Source of the DNA: Novosphingobium sp. 9U
GTDB taxonomy: Bacteria > Pseudomonadota > Alphaproteobacteria > Sphingomonadales > Sphingomonadaceae
Assembly (NCBI RefSeq): GCF_902506425.1
Contig: NZ_LR732469.1
Location: 372,001 to 436,000 of the forward strand
Direction of reading: 5' to 3'
Length of the DNA: 64,000 bases
Shown here piece after piece: positions 11,653 through 20,517 of this stretch. Position numbers and translations under genes: made by a program. The notes beneath the pieces were generated by a model. It did no database searches. It worked only from the letters and a program-made list of their open reading frames with translations, and was not told the origin of the DNA. Within the stretch, counting starts at the first letter, position 1, and every line of letters begins with the position of its first letter.

Positions 11653-12363
11653 TCAGCGCTGCTCCAGCTGGAGCGTCAGCGCGGAGTGCAGCTTGTCGGC
11701 AAAGCGCTGCAGCCGCGCCTCGAACCCGTTCACCCGGTGCGAGAAGCGGTTGTAGGCGATGACGGCCGGGATCGCCGCGAACAGGCCGATCGCGGTCGCG
11801 AACAGTGCCTCCGAGATGCCTGGCGCCACCACCGCTAGCGACGAGTTCTGCTGCTGGCCGATCTGGAAAAAGCTGTTCATGATGCCCCACACCGTCCCGA
11901 ACAGCCCGACGAACGGCGCGACGGAACCCACCGTGGCGAGGAAGTTCAGGCGATTGGACAGCTTGTCCGCTTCCTCTCCCACCGACGAGTTCATCGCCAG
12001 TGCCACGCGCTGCCGAGCGCCTTCGGGATCGACGTTGACGGCTGCATTGCGCTTGTATTCGGCGAGCCCCGCACCGGCGACCTTGCCGATCGGCACTTCA
12101 CCGCGGCGCCGCTCGCGCTGGAACGCGTCGAAGTTCTCCGCCTCCCAGAACCCGCGCTCATAGCCGTCGCACTGGCGGTTGACCCGGCCCATGCGCAGCA
12201 GAAACGAGACGATGATGGTCCAGGTCCAGACGCTCGCCAGGATCAGCCCGACCATGACCACCTGAACGACGATGTCTGCGTCAAGGAACAGCTTGACGGG
12301 ATTGAGCCGGGTCGGCGCACCGGCGGCCGCCTCGGCGGCGGCCATGAGCAGATCGAACGTCAT
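11653..12363 (-). CDS. tolQ: Tol-Pal motor protein TolQ (MotA/ExbB family)
   Basis: This 236-residue protein has three hydrophobic segments: near residues 22-45, in NFLATVGSVAPFVGLFGTVWG, and in LFATAIGLFAAIPAVIAYN. The last two carry the small/polar residues that line the motor channel in the ExbB/TolQ family. The start MTFDLLMAAAEA at 12363 overlaps the stop of ybgC by four bases, the usual coupled layout. Earlier in-frame starts would add sequence unlike the family. Confidence 0.96.
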   Translation of the reverse strand: MTFDLLMAAAEAAAGAPTRLNPVKLFLDADIVVQVVMVGLILASVWTWTIIVSFLLRMGRVNRQCDGYERGFWEAENFDAFQRERRRGEVPIGKVAGAGLAEYKRNAAVNVDPEGARQRVALAMNSSVGEEADKLSNRLNFLATVGSVAPFVGLFGTVWGIMNSFFQIGQQQNSSLAVVAPGISEALFATAIGLFAAIPAVIAYNRFSHRVNGFEARLQRFADKLHSALTLQLEQR

Positions 12364-12821
12364 TCTTGTCCTTCCGGGGATGAAACGAACGAAGCGAAGG
12401 CGCGCTGCCATGCTTCGGGTTGACGGCGTGGCCGCCCGTCGGGGCCGATGAAGCCGACACGCACTGTGGCCTCGGTCAGCCGGGTATCGCCGCGCCAGGC
12501 GCTCTGGCGCAAGGTACAACTGGCGCGGCCGACAGTCTCGGCACGCGTTTCGATGTGGATCGCATCGCCCAGCCGCGCCGGGAGCAGGTAGCGCAGCGAG
12601 ACTTCGGCAACCGTGTAGAGCCCCTCGCCCGCATCCAGCGCCTGCGCCTGATCGATGTCGAGCAGGTCGAGCAGATCCGACCGCGCCCGCTCGAACCAGC
12701 GCAGGTAGTTAGCGTGATAGACCACCCCGCCCGCGTCGGTGTCCTCATAGTACACGCGCAGGGCATAGCGGTGAACCGCGCCGTCCAGCACGCCGCCGGG
12801 AGGAGAGGGAAAGGCCGTCAT
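12360..12821 (-). CDS. ybgC: Tol-Pal-associated acyl-CoA thioesterase YbgC
   Basis: This hot-dog fold protein has the 4-hydroxybenzoyl-CoA thioesterase signature YYEDTDAGGVVYHANYLRWF, including the catalytic Asp. YbgC hydrolyses short acyl-CoA esters and is the usual first gene of tol clusters. The start at 12821 (MTAFPSPPGG) has AAGGA about ten bases upstream. An alternative ATG at 12842 would add seven residues. Confidence 0.92.
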   Translation of the reverse strand: MTAFPSPPGGVLDGAVHRYALRVYYEDTDAGGVVYHANYLRWFERARSDLLDLLDIDQAQALDAGEGLYTVAEVSLRYLLPARLGDAIHIETRAETVGRASCTLRQSAWRGDTRLTEATVRVGFIGPDGRPRRQPEAWQRAFASFVSSPEGQE

Positions 12822-12968
12822 CTGCGCGAAGTCCTTAACCATCCCCCGGGCCGGTGCAAAGGCATCGCACGCACATCATGGCTGACAAGCGCTAGTCAGC
12901 CCCGCATGAACGGCGGTTAAACGGAGAGGCGTCCCTCGTCCCGGCTCACACGCGGGATCATGCCAGCC

Positions 12969-13346
12969 TCAATCGCAAATCATGTGGAAGAACTGGCGTC
13001 CGCCGAAGATGTGGACGTGCAGGTGCGGCACTTCCTGGTGGCCGTGTCCGCCCATGTTGACCATGAGGCGATAGCCCGGCGTGTCGAGCTCCAGCTGGCG
13101 CGTCACCGTCCCGACCGCGCGCATGAAGCCGGCGATTTCGGCGTCGCTCGCCTTTGCCGTAAAATCGTCCCAAGAGACGTAAGGCACCTTGGGGATGACC
13201 AGGACGTGCACCGGCGCCTGCGGGCGGATGTCGTGAAAGGCGAGCGCGTGATCGTCTTCATAGACCTTGTTGCAAGGCAGCTCGCCGCGCAGGATCTTTG
13301 CGAACACGTTGGCGTCGTCATACGGCAGCTTGGGATCGATCGGCAT
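12969..13346 (-). CDS. HIT-family purine nucleoside phosphoramidase-like protein (HinT type)
   Basis: This 125-residue protein carries the histidine triad HLHVHIFGG near its C-terminus, preceded by NMGGHGHQEVP as in HinT proteins. The N-terminal VFAKILRGELPCNKVYEDD is also typical. HinT enzymes hydrolyse adenosine phosphoramidates. It sits 28 bases downstream of hisE, a common alphaproteobacterial pairing, but has no role in histidine synthesis. Confidence 0.94.
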   Translation of the reverse strand: MPIDPKLPYDDANVFAKILRGELPCNKVYEDDHALAFHDIRPQAPVHVLVIPKVPYVSWDDFTAKASDAEIAGFMRAVGTVTRQLELDTPGYRLMVNMGGHGHQEVPHLHVHIFGGRQFFHMICD

Positions 13347-13374
13347 GGGGGCAAGCTCCTTCAGGACGCTGAAA

Positions 13375-13698
13375 TCAAGACTGGCGCGAGGCTTTCTCAG
13401 CGATGCCGGAGACGCCTTCGCGGCGGTCGAGTTCGGCTAGGACTTCGGCCAGAGGCACTTCTCGCGCGGCAAGCAGGATCACAAGGTGGAACAGCAGGTC
13501 CGCGGCTTCGCCGACCAGCGCCGGGCGATCCTCGGCAAGCGCGGCGATCACCGTCTCGGTCGCCTCCTCGCCCAGCTTCTGCGCGATCTTGTTGATGCCG
13601 CGCGCGTTCAGCTTGGCGACGTAGCTGCTGCCGGGATCAGCCGAGCGGCGCGACAGCACCGTCGCTTCGAGGCGGGCGAGAGTATCGGATTGAGCCAT
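13375..13698 (-). CDS. hisE: Phosphoribosyl-ATP pyrophosphatase
   Basis: This 107-residue, all-alpha MazG-like enzyme hydrolyses phosphoribosyl-ATP to phosphoribosyl-AMP, the second step of histidine synthesis. The conserved metal-binding KLGEEATETVIAAL and GEAADLLFHLVILL segments are present. It is a stand-alone HisE; no HisI domain is fused and hisI is not in the window. Confidence 0.95.
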   Translation of the reverse strand: MAQSDTLARLEATVLSRRSADPGSSYVAKLNARGINKIAQKLGEEATETVIAALAEDRPALVGEAADLLFHLVILLAAREVPLAEVLAELDRREGVSGIAEKASRQS

Positions 13699-13766
13699 CG
13701 CCGCGCGTCATGCGGCGCGGCGCGGAGCGGGTCAAGCGCGGGTCACGGCTCGATCAGTCCCGCTAA

Positions 13767-13955
13767 TTAGTCTCTGGGACGCTTGGACGAGAACCGGCGG
13801 CCGATGGCAACACCGGCCACCCCGAGGCCGAACAGCAGCATCGCACTCGGCTCCGGCAGCGCGACGCTGCCCGAGGCGGCGAGCGCCGGCGTGGCGCACG
13901 CGGCGGCAAGGACCGCAGCGGTGAGGATCGTCGGCAGAATGCGGGTTCGCGGCAC
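13767..13955 (-). CDS. Very short PEP-CTERM sorting-signal protein
   Basis: The 62-residue product has a signal peptide ending near ATPALAA (residue 27) and, only about seven residues later, a PEP-CTERM tail: VALPEPSAML (PEP at 34-36), a hydrophobic helix LLFGLGVAGVAIG, and the basic end RRFSSKRPRD. PEP-CTERM tails are recognised by exosortases, which attach or release exported proteins, often in exopolysaccharide-producing bacteria. Almost no mature domain remains between the two signals. The start is GTG with AAAGG eight bases upstream. No exosortase gene is in the window. Confidence 0.75.
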   Translation of the reverse strand: MPRTRILPTILTAAVLAAACATPALAASGSVALPEPSAMLLFGLGVAGVAIGRRFSSKRPRD

Positions 13956-14089
13956 GACAGGACCTTTTGCATGCTTGGTACTGTCGTAAACGCAACTCCC
14001 ATGCCACTTACGAGTAAGTACGAGCCTAGGCCAAGCTCAATGGTTAACGCGGCAAGTCGGCATCGCGCAGGTGTAAAGCCTGGCGACAC

Positions 14090-14851
14090 TCAGGCGCGGG
14101 CCGGAAGCCCCGCTGCGCGTAGCGCGCCATGCGCGTCGGCGATAGAATGCTTGCCGAAGTGGAAGATCGAAGCCGCCAGCACAGCGCTCGCATGGCCTTT
14201 TGTCACGCCCTCTACGAGGTGGTCGAGATTGCCGACGCCGCCGCTGGCGATGACAGGCACGCCGACTGCATCGGCGATCGCCCGGGTCAGCGCCAAGTCA
14301 TAGCCACCTTGCGTGCCGTCGCCGTCCATCGAGGTCACCAGCAGTTCGCCCGCACCTAGCTGAGCGAGCTTGACCGCATGGTCCAGCGCATCGAGGCCGG
14401 TCGCTCGGCGGCCGCCGTGGGTGAAGATCTCCCACCGGCTCTCTCCCACCTTGCGCGCATCGACAGAGGCGACCACGCACTGGCTGCCGAAGCGTGCGGC
14501 GATGTCCGACACGACCTCGGGCCGGGCGACGGCGGCGGAGTTCACCGCCACCTTGTCCGCTCCCGCTAGCAGCAGCGCCCGCGCGTCCTCGGCTGTCCTG
14601 ACGCCGCCCCCGACGGTGAGTGGCATGAAACACACTTCGGCCGTGCGCCTCACGATGTCGAGCAAGGTGCCTCGGCCTTCATGGCTGGCCGAGATGTCGA
14701 GGAAGCAAAGCTCGTCCGCTCCGGCCGCGTCATAAGCGCGCGCCTGCTCGACCGGATCGCCCGCATCGCGCAGTTCGACGAAGTTGACGCCCTTGACCAC
14801 GCGACCATCGGCCACGTCGAGGCAGGGAATGACGCGAACGCGGACGGTCAC
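14090..14851 (-). CDS. hisF: Imidazole glycerol phosphate synthase, cyclase subunit
   Basis: This 253-residue (beta/alpha)8 enzyme closes the imidazole ring using ammonia from HisH. Typical segments are [19 protein letters not shown] at the N-terminus with the catalytic Asp of CLDV, the central [15 protein letters not shown], and [13 protein letters not shown] near the end. The start is taken as a GTG ([12 protein letters not shown]) two bases after the hisA stop. Upstream in-frame ATG codons would add unrelated sequence inside hisA. Confidence 0.96.
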   Translation of the reverse strand: MTVRVRVIPCLDVADGRVVKGVNFVELRDAGDPVEQARAYDAAGADELCFLDISASHEGRGTLLDIVRRTAEVCFMPLTVGGGVRTAEDARALLLAGADKVAVNSAAVARPEVVSDIAARFGSQCVVASVDARKVGESRWEIFTHGGRRATGLDALDHAVKLAQLGAGELLVTSMDGDGTQGGYDLALTRAIADAVGVPVIASGGVGNLDHLVEGVTKGHASAVLAASIFHFGKHSIADAHGALRAAGLPARA

Positions 14852-14852
14852 G

Positions 14853-15581
14853 CTACTCCCTCTCTGCCATGGCGATCGCCGCGGCCAGGTCGAGCCGCCC
14901 GTCGTAAAGCGCCCGGCCGGTGATGACGCCCTCGATCCCGTCCTTGGCATGCAGCGCCAGCATGCGGATGTCGTCCAGCCCCTTCACGCCGCCGCTGGCG
15001 ATTACCGGCAGTTCCGTGCGGCGTGCGAGGTCGACCGTCGCCTCGATGTTGCAGCCCTTGAGCAAGCCGTCTCGGCCGATGTCGGTGAACAGCAAGCTGG
15101 CAACGCCCGCATCTTCGAAGCGGCGCGCCATGTCGACGATCGATACGTCCGACACTTCCGCCCAGCCCTCGGTCGCGACCATGCCGTCGCGCGCATCGAC
15201 CGCGACGACGATGCCGCCGGGGTACTCGCGCGCCATGTCCTTGACGAACTGCGGGTCCTTGAGCGCGGCGGTGCCCATGACCACGCGGCTCACTCCGAGA
15301 TCGAACCAGCCGGCGACCGCCTCGGGCGTGCGGATGCCGCCGCCAAGTTGCACGTGGCCGGGGAACACCTGGAGGATGCCTTCGACCGCTTCGCGGTTCT
15401 GCGCCGAACCGGCGAACGAGCCGTCGAGATCGACGACGTGGAGGTACTGCGAGCCTGCCTCGGCGAAGAGAGTAGCCTGTGCGGCCGGGTCATCGCCGTA
15501 CACGGTGGCGCGCGCCATGTCGCCTTCGGCGAGGCGGACGACTTGCCCCTGCTTGAGGTCGATGGCGGGGAAGACGATCAT
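14853..15581 (-). CDS. hisA: Phosphoribosylformimino-5-aminoimidazole carboxamide ribotide isomerase
   Basis: This 242-residue (beta/alpha)8 isomerase converts ProFAR to PRFAR. The start [17 protein letters not shown] with its catalytic Asp, the [17 protein letters not shown] block and [13 protein letters not shown] are characteristic. Starting at 15581 gives the normal family N-terminus; an ATG seven codons earlier is possible. Confidence 0.96.
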   Translation of the reverse strand: MIVFPAIDLKQGQVVRLAEGDMARATVYGDDPAAQATLFAEAGSQYLHVVDLDGSFAGSAQNREAVEGILQVFPGHVQLGGGIRTPEAVAGWFDLGVSRVVMGTAALKDPQFVKDMAREYPGGIVVAVDARDGMVATEGWAEVSDVSIVDMARRFEDAGVASLLFTDIGRDGLLKGCNIEATVDLARRTELPVIASGGVKGLDDIRMLALHAKDGIEGVITGRALYDGRLDLAAAIAMAERE

Positions 15582-15705
15582 GGCTTCGGAAACCCTCTCC
15601 AACTCCGGCTAGGCGCCTGCGGCACCAAGCCTACGTTTCCCCTCCCAGCTGCAGAGAGGATAGCGAAGCTTACCGCGTCAGCGGTTGGCGCAGCTTGGCA
15701 AGGGC

Positions 15706-16335
15706 TCAAGGCTTCCACTCCAGAAACCGCGCCAGCAGCGCCAGCCCGTAGGCTTGGCTCTTCTCCGGGTGAAACTGCACGCCCACCACATTGTCGCGCG
15801 CCACGGCTGCGACCAGGCCGCCGCCATGGTCGGTCATCGCGGCCACATCGGTGCCCTGCTCAGGCGCGAAGTGATAGGAGTGCAGGAAGTAGGCCTCGCC
15901 CGCCTCGATCAGGCCGCCCGCACGATCATGGCGGCCGATAGAGACATCGTTCCAGCCCATATGCGGCACCTTGATCGCCGGATCGGTCCGCTCGATCAGC
16001 CTTACCTCGCCCTCGATCCAGTCGAGCCCCGGCGTGATGCCATGCTCCAGCCCGCGAGAGGCGAGCAGTTGCATGCCCACGCATATGCCCAGGAACGGCG
16101 CGCCGCCCACGTGCACGCGCTCGGTCATCGCCTCGACCAGGTGCGGGATCGCGCGCAGTCCCTCAGCGCAGGCCTTGAAGGATCCCACGCCGGGCAGCAC
16201 GATCCGGTCCGCCGCGCGCACCACGTCGGCGTTGCTGGTGACATGGACATCGTCCGCCCCCGCAGCCTTCAGCGCATTGGCGACCGAGTGGAGATTGCCC
16301 GCGCCGTAATCGATCAGGGCGAGGACTTCAGCCAC
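15706..16335 (-). CDS. hisH: Imidazole glycerol phosphate synthase, glutamine amidotransferase subunit
   Basis: This 209-residue class I glutaminase supplies ammonia to HisF. The nucleophile is in [10 protein letters not shown] and the His/Glu pair in [11 protein letters not shown]. The N-terminus [17 protein letters not shown] is typical. The start is taken as a GTG at 16335, which overlaps the end of hisB by eight bases. No good ATG exists at this point. Confidence 0.95.
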   Translation of the reverse strand: MAEVLALIDYGAGNLHSVANALKAAGADDVHVTSNADVVRAADRIVLPGVGSFKACAEGLRAIPHLVEAMTERVHVGGAPFLGICVGMQLLASRGLEHGITPGLDWIEGEVRLIERTDPAIKVPHMGWNDVSIGRHDRAGGLIEAGEAYFLHSYHFAPEQGTDVAAMTDHGGGLVAAVARDNVVGVQFHPEKSQAYGLALLARFLEWKP

Positions 16336-16921
16336 CCAGCTGGCCCTTGGTTGAGGGCACCGCATCGCCCTTGCGCGCATCGAGTTCGACCGCAACGCGC
16401 ATGGCGCGGGCGAAACCCTTGAAGATCGCCTCGCAGATGTGGTGGTTGTTGGTGCCGTAGAGCAGCTCGATGTGCAGCGTGATGCCAACAGCCTGGCCGA
16501 TCGAGTGGAACCAGTGCTCGACCAGCTCGGTGTCCAGCTCGCCCAGCTTCTCCTGCGTGAACGCGGCCTTCCACACGAAGTAAGGCCGGCCCGAGATGTC
16601 GAGCGCCACGCGCGCCAGCGTCTCGTCCATCGGCGAGTAGGCGCTGCCGTAGCGGCCGATCCCCCGCTTGTCGCCCAGTGCCTCGGCAATGGCCTGGCCA
16701 ATGGCGATGGCGCTGTCCTCGCACGTATGGTGCTGGTCGACGTGGAGGTCACCGACGACGCGGCAGCGGATGTCGATCAGCGAGTGGCGCGAGAACTGCT
16801 CGATCATGTGGTCGAGAAAGCCGATCCCAGTCGACACCTCGTAGGCGCCGGTGCCATCGAGGTTCACCTCGACGGCGATGTCGGTCTCGTGGGTCTTGCG
16901 GGCGATCCGGGCGGTGCGCAT
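16328..16921 (-). CDS. hisB: Imidazoleglycerol-phosphate dehydratase
   Basis: This 197-residue stand-alone IGPD has the manganese-binding signatures [14 protein letters not shown] and [16 protein letters not shown], repeated in the second half as [17 protein letters not shown]. It dehydrates imidazole glycerol phosphate. It is the first gene of the minus-strand his group, 163 bases from divergent sspB, so its promoter lies in that gap. Confidence 0.97.
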   Translation of the reverse strand: MRTARIARKTHETDIAVEVNLDGTGAYEVSTGIGFLDHMIEQFSRHSLIDIRCRVVGDLHVDQHHTCEDSAIAIGQAIAEALGDKRGIGRYGSAYSPMDETLARVALDISGRPYFVWKAAFTQEKLGELDTELVEHWFHSIGQAVGITLHIELLYGTNNHHICEAIFKGFARAMRVAVELDARKGDAVPSTKGQLGG

Positions 16922-17084
16922 GCGCGGCCTATAAGCGGGCGCCGCGCAGAATCAATCGTGTGGCATGCCGCATCGCGGCGATCCGGAGCGATCGTGTGCG
17001 ATGCAGCATGAAAACGTGCCCCTTTGTTGATAATGCCGCCCTTAGCGGGTTGACCGGCTGCGACTCGATGCGCAGTTAGGCCGG
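16922..17084. promoter_or_regulatory. Divergent promoter region of hisB and sspB
   Basis: This 163-base gap separates two genes that point away from each other, so it must hold both promoters. I see no clear palindrome or attenuator-like leader with a run of His codons. Calling is by position only. Confidence 0.4.
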
Positions 17085-17585
17085 ATGACAGATACGCCGC
17101 CGGACAGCCTCATCCCCTACGACGAGATCGTGCAAGAGGCGCTGCGCGCCGTGGTGGGCCGCGTGCTCGGCCAGGTGGTCGCGGGCGGTGGCACCCTGCC
17201 CGGCAACCACCACTTCTACATCACCTTCAAGACCGCGGCTCCCGGCGTCTCCGTGCCGGCAGAGCTGAAGGCCCGCTTTCCCGACGAGATGACCATCGTT
17301 CTGCAGAACAAGTTCTGGGACCTGGTCGTTGGCGATGATTTCTTTGGCGTCGGACTCAGCTTCAACCAGATCCCGGCCAAGCTGCACATCCCGTTCTCGG
17401 CGATTACCGCCTTCGTCGACCCGGCCGTCGACTTCGGCCTGCAGTTCCAGGCGATGGTCGCGCCCGAGGACGAGACTGATCACGATCCCGATAACGATGG
17501 CGCGGAACGCGAAGGTGCCCCGCGCATTACTCCGAGCGAGGACGGCTCGAACGTGGTGTCGGTCGACTTCGGCAAGAAGAAGTAG
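17085..17585 (+). CDS. sspB: ClpXP adaptor SspB (alphaproteobacterial type)
   Basis: This 166-residue protein matches the alpha-type SspB. The folded domain (ALRAVVGRVLGQV ... LPGNHHFYITFKT ... FWDLVVGDDFFGVGLSF ... IPAKLHIPFSAITAFVDP) binds the ssrA tag of tmRNA-marked proteins. A flexible acidic linker follows, then the ClpX-binding tail VVSVDFGKKK at the very C-terminus. It delivers tagged proteins to ClpXP for degradation. Confidence 0.95.
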   Translation: MTDTPPDSLIPYDEIVQEALRAVVGRVLGQVVAGGGTLPGNHHFYITFKTAAPGVSVPAELKARFPDEMTIVLQNKFWDLVVGDDFFGVGLSFNQIPAKLHIPFSAITAFVDPAVDFGLQFQAMVAPEDETDHDPDNDGAEREGAPRITPSEDGSNVVSVDFGKKK

Positions 17586-17612
17586 GCGGGCGCAGCCCGG
17601 GATCGGGTAAAG

Positions 17613-18065
17613 ATGGCGAAATCCACTCTGCGCAAGCGACTGGCCAATCTGACCTCCAGCGGTCGCGCCAGTGGCTCGACCAAGGAGACGGTCAAGAAGG
17701 CGCTGCCCGGCAAGCCCGAGGAACTGCACGGGCCTAGCCCGAACCCGGCGACCAACCTGCTGCTTGCCGACGTGGCGCTGCGAACGGGCACGATGATCGC
17801 GCGCCGCGCAGTCGAACGCCAGTTGCTCGGGGCCAAGTATCCGACCCGCAAGGCCGCTGCGATCCTGCGGGGCCGTTCACTGACCGAATCCGCGTTGCAC
17901 TCTGTGCTGGCGCGCGTCGCCGTGCGATCGGTCCCGGGTGCAATCCTCGTTGGTGGAGGCCTCGTCGCCAAGACCCTCTACGACCGCGCGACGGGACGCC
18001 AAGCGCGTGGTGATGGCGAGGCCAAGCTGCACGAAATGGCCAAGGACGGCGCGGACGAGGTCTGA
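17613..18065 (+). CDS. Basic protein of unknown function
   Basis: This 150-residue protein begins 27 bases after sspB in the same direction and is probably co-transcribed. It is rich in Lys, Arg and Ala. A helical, partly hydrophobic stretch (VRSVPGAILVGGGLVAKTLYD, about residues 108-128) may be a short membrane or buried helix. I do not recognise a family. Confidence 0.7.
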   Translation: MAKSTLRKRLANLTSSGRASGSTKETVKKALPGKPEELHGPSPNPATNLLLADVALRTGTMIARRAVERQLLGAKYPTRKAAAILRGRSLTESALHSVLARVAVRSVPGAILVGGGLVAKTLYDRATGRQARGDGEAKLHEMAKDGADEV

Positions 18066-18139
18066 CTTGGCGATGACCTCGTCGACGTCCCGCGCATCCC
18101 CTATCTTGATTTGACGGCTTCGCGCCGCCATCAGCGGGC

Positions 18140-18814
18140 ATGACGAATCCTGAAGTCGCCGCTCCTATCGTTCCCGATTCCGACGCGCTGCACCGGCGCG
18201 GGCTGATGTTCATCCTCTCGTCGCCTTCGGGCGCGGGCAAGACCACGGTCTCGCGCATGCTGCTGCAACGTGATCCGCGCCTGCGCATGTCGGTTTCGGT
18301 CACGACCCGCTCGCCCCGGCCCGGCGAAGTGGACGGGCGCGACTACCACTTCACCGACCACCCCGGGTTCGAGCGGATGGTGGAAGAAGGCGAGTTCCTG
18401 GAATGGGCACACGTCTTTGGCCACAGCTACGGCACGCCCAAGGCCGAAGTGAAGGCAGGCCTGCGCGACGGCAACGACTACCTGTTCGACATCGATTGGC
18501 AGGGCACGCAGCAGCTCTACCAGAAGATGCAGAGCGACGTGGTCCGCGTGTTCCTGCTACCCCCCAGCATCGACGAACTGCGCCGCCGCCTGAACGCACG
18601 CGGCACCGACAGCGCCGAAGTCATCGCGTCGCGCATGGAGCGCGCCAAGGCCGAGATCAGCCATTGGGATGGCTATGACTACGTGATCGTCAACGACGAC
18701 ATCGATATCTGCTTCGCCAAGGTCTCGCAGATTCTGGCGTCCGAGCGGATGCGTCGCATGCGGCAGACCGGGCTGATCCCGTTCGTGCGCGAGTTGACGG
18801 CGCCGGATAGCTAG
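18140..18814 (+). CDS. gmk: Guanylate kinase
   Basis: This 224-residue enzyme phosphorylates GMP to GDP. The P-loop is SSPSGAGKTT (residues 27-36). The GMP-binding segment SVTTRSPRPGEVDGRDYHF and the EWAHVFGHSYGT motif follow. The FDIDWQGTQQL segment is typical of the family. An N-terminal extension of about 20 residues before the fold is slightly longer than in E. coli Gmk. Confidence 0.96.
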   Translation: MTNPEVAAPIVPDSDALHRRGLMFILSSPSGAGKTTVSRMLLQRDPRLRMSVSVTTRSPRPGEVDGRDYHFTDHPGFERMVEEGEFLEWAHVFGHSYGTPKAEVKAGLRDGNDYLFDIDWQGTQQLYQKMQSDVVRVFLLPPSIDELRRRLNARGTDSAEVIASRMERAKAEISHWDGYDYVIVNDDIDICFAKVSQILASERMRRMRQTGLIPFVRELTAPDS

Positions 18815-18916
18815 GCCGTTGTAGCGCGGGCTGGCTAATCCCCCACACACCAGCCTTGTCCCCATGCGCGCCACGCGATAGGCGCTGCCCCGCATCATAT
18901 CTCCAGGGGTTCCTCA

Positions 18917-19753
18917 ATGTCCGATCTCGCCGCCGCCATCGAAGCCGCCTTTGACGCGCGCGACACCGTTACGCCTGCCAGCGAGGACGTGCGCAAGCTG
19001 GTGGACGAGGCGCTTGGTCTGCTCGACAGCGGCGCCGCGCGCGTTGCCGAGCCCGACGGCCAGGGTGGCTGGAGGGTCAACCAGTGGCTCAAGAAGGCCG
19101 TGCTCCTGTCTTTCCGCCTCTCCGACAACGCACCGATCGAGCATGCCGCCGCTGGGGCGCCGGCCTTCGACAAGGTGCCGCTGAAGTTCGCAGGTTGGGG
19201 CGAGAACCGCTTCAAGGACGCTGGCGTGCGCGTGGTGCCGGGCGCCGTCGTGCGACGCAGCGCCTACATCGCCAAGGGCGTGGTGCTGATGCCCAGCTTC
19301 GTGAACCTGGGCGCCTACATCGACGAAGGCACCATGGTGGACACCTGGGCTACCGTCGGTTCCTGCGCGCAGATCGGCAAGAACGTGCACATTTCGGGCG
19401 GCGCCGGGATCGGCGGCGTGCTCGAGCCGCTGCAGGCCGGACCCGTGGTGATCGAGGACAACTGCTTCATCGGCGCGCGCTCGGAAGTGGCCGAGGGCGT
19501 GGTGGTCGGCACCGGCGCAGTGCTGTCCATGGGCGTGTTCATCGGCGCCTCGACCAAGATCGTCGACCGCGCGACCGGCGAAGTGCACATCGGTCGCGTG
19601 CCGCCCTACTCGGTCGTGGTGCCCGGCTCGCTGCCCGGCAAGCCGTTGCCCGACGGCACGCCCGGGCCGTCGCTCTACTGCGCCGTGATCGTCAAGACGG
19701 TAGACGCGCAGACCCGCTCCAAGACCGGGATCAACGAACTCCTGCGCGACTAG
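18917..19753 (+). CDS. dapD: 2,3,4,5-tetrahydropyridine-2,6-dicarboxylate N-succinyltransferase
   Basis: This 278-residue left-handed beta-helix acyltransferase transfers succinate from succinyl-CoA to tetrahydrodipicolinate in lysine and diaminopimelate synthesis. Hexapeptide repeats such as [20 protein letters not shown] and [20 protein letters not shown] are clear, as is [20 protein letters not shown]. The ATG is preceded by CAGGGG. Confidence 0.97.
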   Translation: MSDLAAAIEAAFDARDTVTPASEDVRKLVDEALGLLDSGAARVAEPDGQGGWRVNQWLKKAVLLSFRLSDNAPIEHAAAGAPAFDKVPLKFAGWGENRFKDAGVRVVPGAVVRRSAYIAKGVVLMPSFVNLGAYIDEGTMVDTWATVGSCAQIGKNVHISGGAGIGGVLEPLQAGPVVIEDNCFIGARSEVAEGVVVGTGAVLSMGVFIGASTKIVDRATGEVHIGRVPPYSVVVPGSLPGKPLPDGTPGPSLYCAVIVKTVDAQTRSKTGINELLRD

Positions 19754-19854
19754 GGCACTTTGGTGAAGGGCGGCACGAGGAACGGCCGCCCCGCCCATGC
19801 GTTTGCCCCGATGCAAGTTCCGCCAATTGCGGCATCGCATCGAGGAGACATGCC

Positions 19855-20094
19855 ATGGAAGTTCGCAACGGCGAAGTTCACGTCAACAGCACCGAAGCCA
19901 GCGCCGGCAGCAAGAACAACGTGGTGCGCTACATCCTGGCGATCAGCTTGGCGCTGGTCGTCATCGCCTTCGCCATCATCGTCATGACCGGCGCGATGAC
20001 CTCCAACCAGAGCAACAACGGCACCGACGATTCCGCCCGCGCCAAGGCCGAGCAGCAGCAGACCTCACAGCAGCCGAGCGGTCAGCAGCAATAA
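19855..20094 (+). CDS. Small single-helix membrane protein of unknown function
   Basis: This 79-residue protein has a soluble N-terminus, one transmembrane helix (YILAISLALVVIAFAIIVM, about residues 26-44) and a Gln/Ser-rich tail (QQQTSQQPSGQQQ). The GAGGAG ribosome site and uninterrupted frame support a real gene. No family is recognised. It lies about 100 bases after dapD and ends at a strong hairpin facing the receiver gene. Confidence 0.65.
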   Translation: MEVRNGEVHVNSTEASAGSKNNVVRYILAISLALVVIAFAIIVMTGAMTSNQSNNGTDDSARAKAEQQQTSQQPSGQQQ

Positions 20095-20102
20095 GGGTGA
20101 GA

Positions 20103-20124
20103 GGGCGGCCGATGGAGGCCGCCC
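20103..20124. terminator. Hairpin between convergent genes
   Basis: GGGCGGCC and GGCCGCCC form an 8-base-pair GC stem with a 6-base loop. It is placed between the end of the 79-residue gene (plus) and the end of the receiver gene (minus). There is no T tract. It may act as a bidirectional terminator. Confidence 0.5.
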
Positions 20125-20127
20125 CGA

Positions 20128-20517
20128 TCAGCCCGGCCGAGCCACTACCGCGCGCACTTTGGTGGCCAAGGTCATCGGATCGAAGGGCTTCAGGATCACG
20201 CCGTCGGCACCGGTGGCGACATACTCGTCCAGTCCTGCGCGCGAGGCTCTGGCGGTCATGAAGATGGTCTTCGCCTCGCCCAGATCGTCGCGCTCACCAA
20301 GCGCTGCGTGCAGTTCGAAGCCATCCATTCCCGGCATCATCACGTCGAGCAGGATCACATCGGGTCGCCAGGGCTCACGCTCCAGCATGTCCAGCGCCTC
20401 CTGGCCGGACGAGACCGCACGAACGTCCATGCCTGCATCGATGCGCAGCGCCATGGTGGCGATGGTGCGGATGTCGTCGTCGTCATCGACGTAGAGGACG
20501 CGAAGATCGGGGGTCAT
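20128..20517 (-). CDS. Stand-alone CheY-like response regulator
   Basis: This 129-residue protein is a single receiver domain. The acidic pocket is DDDDD (11-15), the phosphoacceptor is Asp58 in VILLDVMMPGMDG, and Lys110 is in ILKPFD. All active residues are present, so it can be phosphorylated. It has no output domain. Its start overlaps the hybrid kinase stop by four bases, so it probably works with that kinase. Confidence 0.95.
   Translation of the reverse strand: MTPDLRVLYVDDDDDIRTIATMALRIDAGMDVRAVSSGQEALDMLEREPWRPDVILLDVMMPGMDGFELHAALGERDDLGEAKTIFMTARASRAGLDEYVATGADGVILKPFDPMTLATKVRAVVARPG

Noticed and set aside
13767..13955. Considered as a frameshifted fragment of a longer gene
   Set aside because: The frame has its own ribosome site, signal peptide and complete C-terminal sorting signal, and flanking bases show no matching extension.
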